Part shown: in pieces, positions 46,176 to 53,869 of the stretch
How the letters are laid out: each line of letters starts with the position of its first letter
How positions within the stretch are numbered: position 1 is the first letter of the stretch
Assembly (NCBI GenBank): GCA_947492105.1
Contig: CANLMN010000026.1
Location: 1-61,454 of the forward strand
Source: an uncultured Aquimarina sp.
Lineage (GTDB): Bacteria; Bacteroidota; Bacteroidia; Flavobacteriales; Flavobacteriaceae
Reading direction: 5' to 3'
DNA length: 61,454 nucleotides
Made by a program: the position numbers and the translations under genes
Notes under the pieces: generated by a model
What the model saw: only the letters and a program-made list of their open reading frames with translations
What the model was told of the DNA's origin: nothing
Databases searched by the model: none

Positions 46176-46338
46176 ATACCATTTATCCTTTGAATTTACT
46201 GGGGTAGAATTTTCTTTTTTCGCCTCGGCTTCAGCATAAAAATAAACCATAACTACGGCTATGCTCGATGTTTCTGTTGAAGCTGAAACAAAAAATCTTA
46301 ATTTTTCTTTCCGGTAAATTCAAACAACAAATGATATA
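46175..46338 (+). repeat. Dispersed repeat family R1 (copy 5)
   Basis: A full-length copy in the same orientation and nearly the same sequence as 44984-45146 (about 90% by eye). Confidence 0.7.
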
Positions 46339-46625
46339 ACACGATTTTATAGGTCTAACTTGAATAATATAATTTTGATACTACGACTTAAATGATGTAA
46401 TTTGACCAAAGTGTCAAAACTCAGACTGGAGTTTCTACTATAGTGGGTGCTGGTAAGGTGATTTTTGGAAGAAGCTGATAATTCCTTTACAATTGATTTA
46501 TAAAAAACCAAATGAATGAAAATCGAACTTAGCTATAAATTGTTTGATAGCGTGTAGAAAATGCACTAAGAAATCCGTGTTGTATATAGGGCGAGAACTC
46601 TTAGGTTGTTGTAAAAATTAGGTAT

Positions 46626-47564
46626 TCAAATTCCCAAAACCTTTTTTATTTTGCTACTTAAAGATGTTTTTTGCTTGCCTGGTTTTTCATCTTCTTCAAA
46701 AAGGATACCTTTTACATTGAGATGATGTCCCACCTGTTCCTTACCATAATCTTGTTCAAAACCTACTACTTGTTTTCGGTATTTGCATAATTGGCAATTC
46801 ATATAAGCAGTTCCTGATTTGGCTTCTTCTAGGCGTTCATCAAAAGCTTTCATCAATAATTCATCAGTTCCGAAAGGAGCTGTATAAATGTATTCTTGAG
46901 GAGAATTGTCATTCATTGTTATTACATGTCCATAGATACGTTCTAACAATACGCCTGTAAAAAAGAAAAATGGAATCACGATGGTGCGTTTGAAACCTAA
47001 TTTCTCTATCATTTGCAAAGATTCATCCACTTTTGGATAAGCTGTACCGCTATATGCTGTGGTAGCAAAACCAAATCCCATACCTTCCCAAAGCATGCTT
47101 GTGAGTTTACAGACATCGCTATTTGCGTCTGGATCGGTGGTTCCCCTGCCTACAACGACCAAGCAAGTTTCTTTTCTATCTATGGGGTCTAGAGGGGCTT
47201 CTGCTTCTTCAATTCTTTTTACCGCAAGATCTAATAGAAATGAATTCACACCAATATGTTTTCCCATTGTAATGGTGAGATCTTGATGATAGCCCTGTAT
47301 GGTATTCAACTCAAAAGGGATATCATTCTTGGCGTGAGATCCGGCAAATAGAATAACCGGCAATGCGTATATTTTTCTAATACCATTCAAGTACATTCGC
47401 TCTATAGCAGCCTCATAGGTAGGATGATTGAATTCTAGAAAACCATAATCAACTTCATAATCCTGCTCATAACGTTCTTGAAGGATTGTTACGAGTTTTT
47501 TAAAAGAAGTGATTGCAGCCTCTCTACGACTTCCGTGTCCACAAAGTAATATTCCTTCTTTCAT
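46626..47564 (-). CDS. cbiX: Sirohydrochlorin cobaltochelatase CbiX, long form
   Basis: A 312-residue protein with two chelatase-fold halves (GILLCGHGSRREAAITSFKK at the start; CLVVVGRGTTDPDANSD at about 135). The metal-binding histidine of CGHGSR and the second-half PFFFFTGVLLERI are present. The C-terminal tail has MNCQLCKYRKQV, the MxCxxC motif that binds an iron-sulfur centre in long CbiX. It inserts Co2+ into sirohydrochlorin, the first step of the cobalt-early pathway. It is the last gene of the riboswitch-controlled operon, 105 bases after the NAD(P)-binding gene. Confidence 0.88.
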   Translation of the reverse strand: MKEGILLCGHGSRREAAITSFKKLVTILQERYEQDYEVDYGFLEFNHPTYEAAIERMYLNGIRKIYALPVILFAGSHAKNDIPFELNTIQGYHQDLTITMGKHIGVNSFLLDLAVKRIEEAEAPLDPIDRKETCLVVVGRGTTDPDANSDVCKLTSMLWEGMGFGFATTAYSGTAYPKVDESLQMIEKLGFKRTIVIPFFFFTGVLLERIYGHVITMNDNSPQEYIYTAPFGTDELLMKAFDERLEEAKSGTAYMNCQLCKYRKQVVGFEQDYGKEQVGHHLNVKGILFEEDEKPGKQKTSLSSKIKKVLGI

Positions 47565-47669
47565 AGTTATGTTTTTATTAGCTAATGAATTGGGTGTGCC
47601 TTGATGGATCGTACTATTTATGTTCGTACGATTTAGATCAAAGCGCCATCAGTTTCATCAAAGATTTGA

Positions 47670-48482
47670 TTAAATGAGTTTTAAAGGATCAGGATGTATA
47701 TAGGTATACTCTAATAATGTTTTACTTTTTGTATTATCTACGATTTTATAAAGAACCTCTTCTTGTTTGGCAAATGTTGGTGGTGTTAGTCCAATTTTAA
47801 TAGCAGCTTGTGTGTAATATTCTTTGCGTAACGGGTGGCGATCTGCAGAACCGTTAATGATTTCTCCCCAAGCTTTTTTTTCTATTACGGCCTGGATGAG
47901 CCCTATACAGTCATCTCTATGAATGACATTGATAGGTGCGTTTCCATTTTTTACTTCTTTTTTATTGGCCAAGAAACGGCCGGGTAAACGATCTTCTCCA
48001 ATGAGACCTGATAATCTAATAATTGTCAAGCGATCTCCTAACTGTTCTTGCAATAGGCGTTCTACCGCAGCGACGGCATGTCCTGATTCTTTTTCGGGCT
48101 CAATCACCATAGTTTCCAAAACCTTGTCATTGATGTTTTGGTATACAGAAGTGGAACTAATAAAAATAACCTTTTGCGTGGCATTGATATACGGGAGTAT
48201 GCTTTGTATTTGTTCCTGATACCGTGTGATGATATTAGGAACACGTTTGGGAGGGAAATTGATAACAATAACCTCACTATCCAAGAGAAAACTGGTATAG
48301 ATTTCTTTCGTTGATTCTTCCAGTTTTAGTAAGTAGGGATTGATTCCTTTTTCTTGTAATTTTGAAATTTTAGTAGGCGTAGTTGTAGAACCTTTAACCC
48401 CAATACCTTTTGCAGTAAATTCTGTTGCTAGTGGTAACCCTAACCATCCACAGCCAAGTATACTTATGTTTTTAATGGTCAT
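47670..48482 (-). CDS. NAD(P)-binding Rossmann protein of the YeeZ/epimerase type, unknown
   Basis: A 270-residue protein. It begins ISILGCGWLGLPLATEFTAKG, a dinucleotide-binding loop, and continues with VIFISSTSVYQN, TIIRLSGLIGEDRLPG and NVIHRDDCIGLIQAV, matching the extended SDR / YeeZ-like group. Its substrate is unknown. It overlaps the 2Fe-2S protein gene by 11 bases and lies before cbiX behind a cobalamin riboswitch, so a role in tetrapyrrole or cobalt metabolism is inferred. Confidence 0.7.
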   Translation of the reverse strand: MTIKNISILGCGWLGLPLATEFTAKGIGVKGSTTTPTKISKLQEKGINPYLLKLEESTKEIYTSFLLDSEVIVINFPPKRVPNIITRYQEQIQSILPYINATQKVIFISSTSVYQNINDKVLETMVIEPEKESGHAVAAVERLLQEQLGDRLTIIRLSGLIGEDRLPGRFLANKKEVKNGNAPINVIHRDDCIGLIQAVIEKKAWGEIINGSADRHPLRKEYYTQAAIKIGLTPPTFAKQEEVLYKIVDNTKSKTLLEYTYIHPDPLKLI

Positions 48483-49296
48483 ATTCTTCTATTCTAATCT
48501 CATTATTGGGCATTGATAAATAAATTTTCAAAATATGCTCCCAAGTAGGATGATCATCTTCTTTTATCCAAAAAGTGACCAAGTGCTTTCCTTTTTTATT
48601 TTTGAGGCGCAATGCCTTGGTAAAGATAGCTTTTTTCTTTAGCCAAATTACCTCTGCTAGACTTACTTTTCGTGTTGCGATATCTTCATTGATATCTTTT
48701 GGAATAGCAGCAATTGTTAAGGCAAGCATTACTTGTTTTCCCGTTATTTTTACCTCATAAGGATCTTTGTAATCTACCAAATGCGGTTGATTAATAGTAC
48801 TCCTAGGAGCTTCTCCAATCTGTACTGCTATGGGTTTTGGGTCTTTAAAAAAATATTGAAATAGCGGATATAGTTGTTGGTCAGATGCAAAAGCTCTAGC
48901 AATTAAAATATCACCATGTTCAGAGTCTATTTTATGTTTGAAAACAGGGAGAGGCACAGTTTTTTCATTTTCTGAAGACATCATTGCCCACCCTTCTTTA
49001 TATAACAAAAACTCTTCTACTGGCTTATCTTTTTCGAGATGAGATTCCATAATTACCACAGCCTTGTCGGGAGTCACATTTTTGTACCAAAAATTACCTG
49101 GTTGTATGATCCACGTAGGAGCATCTTCGCATCTACCATTACATCTAGTTTTTATTGTATGTGTGCCCTCCCATACTCCCTTATTACGAAGGTATGCCCT
49201 TGCTTCTCTAACAGCTATTTCGCTATTTGCTTTTTGGCAAGAACCGCCATCACAAAACTGAAAAGTGGTTGTTACTTTTTGTATATTTTTGCCCAT
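48472..49296 (-). CDS. (2Fe-2S) ferredoxin-like protein with an unknown C-terminal domain
   Basis: A 274-residue protein. Residues about 5-95 resemble the thioredoxin-fold [2Fe-2S] ferredoxins: Cys15 and Cys20 (FCDGGSC) and Cys52 and Cys56 (RCNGRCEDAP). Residues about 100-274 are a separate domain without a recognised family (DILIARAFASDQQLYPLFQY; ITGKQVMLALTIAAI). It is the first gene after the cobalamin riboswitch, upstream of an NAD(P)-binding protein and cbiX. It may pass electrons to a corrin-pathway enzyme. It overlaps the next gene by 11 bases. Confidence 0.75.
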   Translation of the reverse strand: MGKNIQKVTTTFQFCDGGSCQKANSEIAVREARAYLRNKGVWEGTHTIKTRCNGRCEDAPTWIIQPGNFWYKNVTPDKAVVIMESHLEKDKPVEEFLLYKEGWAMMSSENEKTVPLPVFKHKIDSEHGDILIARAFASDQQLYPLFQYFFKDPKPIAVQIGEAPRSTINQPHLVDYKDPYEVKITGKQVMLALTIAAIPKDINEDIATRKVSLAEVIWLKKKAIFTKALRLKNKKGKHLVTFWIKEDDHPTWEHILKIYLSMPNNEIRIEEYDH

Positions 49297-49445
49297 AGTT
49301 TTATATAATTAAAAAACTGGGAAAGTTTTAGAAATATAGAATAAAGCACAGCAGAAATTCCGTAGTAATGCCTATTGTAAACACAGGCTACTCGCTTTAT
49401 TTTTGAATATCCAACTCTTTACCCGAGAGTTTGTATTAAAGATTA

Positions 49446-49606
49446 GATGGCAGGTCTCCTGACTTACGTAGTAGTATCGCCTTCCCATACATGTATACAG
49501 TGGCATGTTTGATACTAATTGTTAAAAAACGCATTACAGTTGCGGGAACAGTTTTGGAGTTTCACCAAATTCCCTTTTCATCTTATATCGCTATAAGAAC
49601 CATATA
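49446..49606 (-). promoter_or_regulatory. Cobalamin riboswitch
   Basis: Read on the minus strand: GGTTC and a P2 hairpin, then GATGAAAAGGGAATTTGG, GTGAAACTCC, CTGTTCCCGCAACTGTAATG, and the B12 box AAGTCAGGAGACCTGCC. This is the canonical adenosylcobalamin riboswitch order. It lies 150 bases before the (2Fe-2S) gene at 49296 and controls the minus-strand operon ending in cbiX. High cobalamin should shut this operon. No Rho-independent terminator is obvious between it and the start, so control may be at translation. Confidence 0.95.
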
Positions 49607-50084
49607 ATCGATAACAAAGATACTTGTTTTGATTGAGCTATTGAGATTATGACTCAAACGAGTTTTGTTAAAGTTGTGTTGTGGTTATTTTGACGCTAGT
49701 ATTTATGTTTTTAATTCATGCCAAAATAGCTATATAATGTCGCATATCGCCTTGTTCTTTTTTCATCTAAATGCCTTGTTCCTATATTCCATAGCTAAGG
49801 CTATGCAATAGCATCACGGTGTTTTTACATAAAAAAACAACAGTGTCATTAAATACGAATTTATAGACCTAAAATGAATTATACCAGTAAAAATGTACTG
49901 ATAGACCAAAAAAATTGGAGTAATTTTCGCTATTTTGTACTGTAAAATTCAAGTATAGCCGTAGCTACGGTTTAATTAAATAGTGAAAAAATAGTAGAAA
50001 AAGACCCCTATTATTAACCTGTAGTTATTTTTTAAATGGAACTACTCTAACCTAATCAGATGCCTATTTGAGTGCTTTTTTGCA
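49607..50084. other. Intergenic region with repeats R2 and R3
   Basis: Holds R2 copy 4 (about 49722-49870) and an R3 copy (about 49880-50042). No gene is supported. Confidence 0.55.
49722..49870 (+). repeat. Dispersed repeat family R2 (copy 4)
   Basis: CCAAAATAGCTATATAATGT, then CGCATATCGCCTTGTTC, CTAAGGCTATGCAATAGCAT, CACGGTGTTTTTACAT and GTGTCATTAAATACGAATT. Same order as the other copies. Its end is followed at once by an R3 copy. Confidence 0.65.
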
Positions 50085-51032
50085 TCAAGTATATAAAAAA
50101 GATTGCGATAAAAGAACGTAGACCGTACCAATAAGCAGTACAAAAACAAAAGTTACTTTTTGATTGATGCCTGCAACCGTTTTTATTTCATAATCCTGTA
50201 GCGTTCTATTGTTGGTTCCTATGTAAGGTTTGTCTACTAATTGGCCATGATAGTAGTTTGGTCCTCCGAATTTGCAATCCAAAATTGCCGCTAATGCAGC
50301 TTCTGGATAACCAGCGTTGGGACTTGAATGTTGTTTACCGTAATGTAGGACAAACGGAATTTTGTGCAATTTACCTGTAACGACTAGCATTAACAAGGCT
50401 GTAATTCTGGAGGGGATATAATTAGCTACATCATCTAATTTGGCTGCAAATTTTCCAAAATTCAGATACCGTTCATTTTTGTATCCAATCATAGAATCAA
50501 GGGTATTGATCATTTTGTAGCCCATAGCTCCAGAAACTCCTAGCAAGGCATAATAAAACAGCGGTGCAATGACACCATCACTGAGATTTTCTGACATAGT
50601 CTCAAAAACAGCTGTTTTTATTTGTTGTTCGTTTAATTGATCTGTTTCTCTCCCTACGATCCAAGATACTCTTTTTCTACCATGTTCTAGGCCTTTTGCC
50701 AAGGCTTCAAAAACTGCTTTTCCCTCATCAATCAAACTTTTATTAGCCAATGCATAAAATACAAATAAAGATGTGAAAATATAATATATCATCGGATAGG
50801 GGAGTGTCAGTTGTTGGAGGGTATAAAAAGAGAACAGCACACTGGATACCAATAGGATAGTAAGAAACATTCCTTTGCAAAATCTTAGTGTACCGATATT
50901 CAATATTTTTTCGCCACGGGAAATAGTGTTTCCAAATAGTCGTATGGGATGTGGTAACCATCTGGGGTCACCAAATAGCAAATCCAATAGATATCCAATA
51001 ACCAAAGGAATAAGGATTAATGTATACTCCAT
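50085..51032 (-). CDS. cbiB: Adenosylcobinamide-phosphate synthase CbiB (CobD in aerobic naming)
   Basis: A 315-residue membrane protein with about five transmembrane helices. CbiB marks: DLLFGDPRWLPHPIRLFGN near the start, IVGRETDQLNEQQIKTAVFETMSENLSDGVIAPLFYY in the middle, TLDSMIGYKNERYLNFG, and GYPEAALAAILDCKFGGPNYYHG near the end. It attaches aminopropanol (or its phosphate) to cobyric acid. It is the last gene of a minus-strand operon and overlaps the upstream decarboxylase gene by 16 bases. Confidence 0.95.
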   Translation of the reverse strand: MEYTLILIPLVIGYLLDLLFGDPRWLPHPIRLFGNTISRGEKILNIGTLRFCKGMFLTILLVSSVLFSFYTLQQLTLPYPMIYYIFTSLFVFYALANKSLIDEGKAVFEALAKGLEHGRKRVSWIVGRETDQLNEQQIKTAVFETMSENLSDGVIAPLFYYALLGVSGAMGYKMINTLDSMIGYKNERYLNFGKFAAKLDDVANYIPSRITALLMLVVTGKLHKIPFVLHYGKQHSSPNAGYPEAALAAILDCKFGGPNYYHGQLVDKPYIGTNNRTLQDYEIKTVAGINQKVTFVFVLLIGTVYVLLSQSFLYT

Positions 51033-52036
51033 TTTTTGAGTGCGTTAACTAATAATTGATTTTTTTGAGGATCTTGGCTAGCAATACGGATATAATACGA
51101 GTCTAATCCTCTGAAGTTTGATGCATCCCTGATTAATAATTGATGCGTATTTGCAAGATAATCTTTTAATTGCGCAGCATCTGGAGTTTTTAATTGTACC
51201 AAAAAGAAATTTGTTGTAGACGGAATGACGGTAAAATTCCGTAATGCGTTAATCTCTTGTTGCAAGTTTTTGCTATAATTCAAAAGCGTAGCCATATCTG
51301 GAGTCATAGCATGATAATGATCAAAAATATATTTTCCGGCTACGATAGCCATAGAATTCACGCTCCAAGGCATTTTGGATTGTTGTAATTTTTGTTTCGT
51401 ATGTGAGTTGCTTATAGTGTATCCTAATCGTAATCCTGGAATAGAAAATAGTTTGGTTAGTGATTTTACAATAATCAAATTATCAAACTCTTTTATTAAT
51501 GGGACACAAGAGTTGATTTGAAAGGTGAAATCTATATAGGCCTCATCAATAACAAATGTTGTTTCCGGAAATTTAAGCAGTAATGCCCTTATTTCTGGTA
51601 CGGTAGTACAAAAACCATCAGGATTATTGGGATTGCATATAAAAGCCAGGGGTTCTCCAAAATTTGTATCTACCACATCCGATCGTTTATAATAGGTCAG
51701 GGGCATGGCATTTTTGATACAAGCATCTTCATATTCGGAAAAAGTAGGTGTACCGATTGCTGCTTTTTTGCCATGGAATAAGCTGGAGATGATATAAAAT
51801 GCTTCTGTTGCTCCATTAGTCATGAGAACATTATCCGTTTCTAATTGATGATGCTTAGCTATTTTTTCTCCCAATTCATCTGCATTAGGTGTAGGATAAT
51901 TAGCAATTGTAGCTAGTTGCTCTTTGAGATGAGAGAGGAGTTTATCTGCCGTTCTTTCGAACCAAACATTTGAACTAAAATTCGCTTTAAAGAGTGTTTG
52001 ATAACGATATCCGTCATCGCCATGTCCGTAAATCAT
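51017..52036 (-). CDS. cobD: L-threonine-O-3-phosphate decarboxylase (PLP enzyme)
   Basis: A 339-residue aspartate-aminotransferase-fold protein: YGHGDDGYRY near the start, ICNPNNPDGFC, TFVIDEAYIDF and the PLP lysine in IVKSLTKLFSIPGLRLGYT. It resembles histidinol-phosphate aminotransferase, but its place between cobQ and cbiB identifies it as the enzyme that makes (R)-1-amino-2-propanol phosphate (CobD in Salmonella; CobC in aerobic naming). It overlaps cobQ by 4 bases. Confidence 0.92.
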   Translation of the reverse strand: MIYGHGDDGYRYQTLFKANFSSNVWFERTADKLLSHLKEQLATIANYPTPNADELGEKIAKHHQLETDNVLMTNGATEAFYIISSLFHGKKAAIGTPTFSEYEDACIKNAMPLTYYKRSDVVDTNFGEPLAFICNPNNPDGFCTTVPEIRALLLKFPETTFVIDEAYIDFTFQINSCVPLIKEFDNLIIVKSLTKLFSIPGLRLGYTISNSHTKQKLQQSKMPWSVNSMAIVAGKYIFDHYHAMTPDMATLLNYSKNLQQEINALRNFTVIPSTTNFFLVQLKTPDAAQLKDYLANTHQLLIRDASNFRGLDSYYIRIASQDPQKNQLLVNALKKWSIH

Positions 52037-53502
52037 TCGATATCCTCCATTTTAGAAATTATCGTTTCCATATCAATATGTCTTTCTAGTAGTTTTGCCA
52101 AGGCATCATAATTTTCTTCTTTATAGGCTTTATAATCAAAAGGAGTCTCTGCTTTTTTGTCAGAAAAAGCGCTCAAAAGGTCTTCAATTACTACTGGATT
52201 ATCAAGAATGCCATGAATATAAGTACCCCAACATTTTTTACGCAAATACCCTTCATTATGGCCTTTCATTTGATTTAAAGGAGAGATACGTTCAAAAGTA
52301 GTTTTACCCATATGAATTTCATAACCCGTACAGGTCTCTGAATATGCTTTGAATTTAAAAGTACATTGTGTTGTTGTTTTTTCTGTTGTCAGTTCTGTAG
52401 AAATTGGAAAGATCCCTAGTCCAGGAATTGTTTTTATAGTACTTTCTACTTCAAAAGGGTCTGTAATACGAACCCCTAGCATTTGATAACCTCCGCAAAT
52501 ACCAATAAGTGTTTTTTCTAATTCATAGGCCTGTAAAATGATTTCAGCAATTCCTTTTTCTCTTAGAAACAACAGATCCTGAATTGTGTTTTTGCTCCCT
52601 GGAAGTATAATAATATCAGCATTTTTGATACTTTCAGGGTCGCTAGTGTAGAATACATGTGTTCTTGGATCTTTTTCTAATACATTAAAGTCGGTATAAT
52701 TAGACATATACGGAAGTAACACAACGGCGATATTGACACTGTTTTCTGAAGCTATTTTTTTCTTTTTTTGTAACCCCACAGAATCTTCTTCTTCAATATA
52801 AATATCTTTTGCATACGGTACGATTCCCAATACAGGAACTCCAGTGAGTTTTTCTAGTATTTTTTTACCATCATCAAATAAGGAAACATCTCCTCTGAAT
52901 TTATTAATAATCACACCTTTTATCAGCGCTTTTTCCCAGGGTTCTAATAGTGCTATAGATCCGTATACACTAGCAAAAACACCTCCTTTGTCGATGTCAG
53001 CAATTAGGTATACATCCGCATTTGCGGCTTGTGCCATACGCATATTGACAATGTCTCTGTGTTTGAGGTTAAGCTCACTGATACTTCCGGCTCCTTCTAG
53101 AACAATTGGATGATGTTTTTCTTGCAATCGAAAAAATGCAGTTTTTGCTTCTTCAAATAAATGAGACTTGTTGTTCCCTAAAAAGTATTCTTTTATGGTT
53201 TGATCGCCAATCGGTTTTCCGTGTAGTACAACCTGTGATTTATGAGCACCTGAAGGTTTTAGTAAGATCGGATTCATATCTGTTGTACAAGCTATTTTAC
53301 AAGCTTCTGCTTGTACGGCTTGTGCTCGTCCAATCTCTAATCCATTAGGAGTTACAAAACTATTCAGAGACATGTTTTGGGCCTTGAAGGGAGCTGGGTC
53401 ATACCCTTTTTGGAGGAGCAGTCTACAGATTCCTGTAACTAACATACTCTTGCCAACATCAGAGCCTGTGCCCACAAACATAATAGGGCGTGATTTTTTC
53501 AT
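52033..53502 (-). CDS. cobQ: Cobyric acid synthase CobQ/CbiP
   Basis: A 489-residue amidoligase. P-loop MFVGTGSDVGKSMLVTGICR is near the N-terminus, then APFKAQNMSLNSFV, VLEGAGSISELNL, DIDKGGVFASVYGS and the glutamine amidotransferase Cys in IGICGGYQMLGV. It amidates positions b, d, e and g. An upstream ATG at 53589 would add 29 residues (with an Asn/Lys-rich start) that are not part of the family; the ATG at 53502 (MKKSRPIMFV) is preferred. No riboswitch was seen in the 270 bases upstream. Confidence 0.95.
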   Translation of the reverse strand: MKKSRPIMFVGTGSDVGKSMLVTGICRLLLQKGYDPAPFKAQNMSLNSFVTPNGLEIGRAQAVQAEACKIACTTDMNPILLKPSGAHKSQVVLHGKPIGDQTIKEYFLGNNKSHLFEEAKTAFFRLQEKHHPIVLEGAGSISELNLKHRDIVNMRMAQAANADVYLIADIDKGGVFASVYGSIALLEPWEKALIKGVIINKFRGDVSLFDDGKKILEKLTGVPVLGIVPYAKDIYIEEEDSVGLQKKKKIASENSVNIAVVLLPYMSNYTDFNVLEKDPRTHVFYTSDPESIKNADIIILPGSKNTIQDLLFLREKGIAEIILQAYELEKTLIGICGGYQMLGVRITDPFEVESTIKTIPGLGIFPISTELTTEKTTTQCTFKFKAYSETCTGYEIHMGKTTFERISPLNQMKGHNEGYLRKKCWGTYIHGILDNPVVIEDLLSAFSDKKAETPFDYKAYKEENYDALAKLLERHIDMETIISKMEDIE

Positions 53503-53869
53503 TCTTCTTTGCTCAGTGAATTGATTTTCAAAATTAGGTAAATATTTTGGTTTTTGCCGGTTGCATCTAAGCAATTTATTGCGATACAAATTCTGGTACG
53601 GAAATAGGGTAAAAGTTTATTTGAAATGAAAGGATTATGGTCAATAATGGAATGAATTTCAAGAAAAGAAAGGATTCTTGCATTTTTTTTTAAAAAAGAT
53701 GAATGTAAATGTAACAAAATTGATTATCATGACACTAACAGCTACAGTATGAGGTTTTCGTAATGATTTTTGGTGTCCAATTGGTATCACACGGATATGC
53801 AAAAGCGTACGCTTGAATTTGTTTTTAGGTACGAATTCTCCTACTCCTAACCATTTAACATAAGTATTC

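Larger units (their letters stand above)
45883..46625. other. Intergenic region with repeats R2 and R1
   Basis: Holds an R2 copy (about 46044-46175) directly joined to an R1 copy (46175-46338). About 46345-46620 is AT-rich with nothing recognised; it is the region downstream of cbiX (minus strand). Confidence 0.55.

Noticed and set aside
52033-53589. Longer cobQ frame starting at 53589
   Set aside because: The first 29 residues are outside the conserved protein; ATG 53502 directly precedes the P-loop region.
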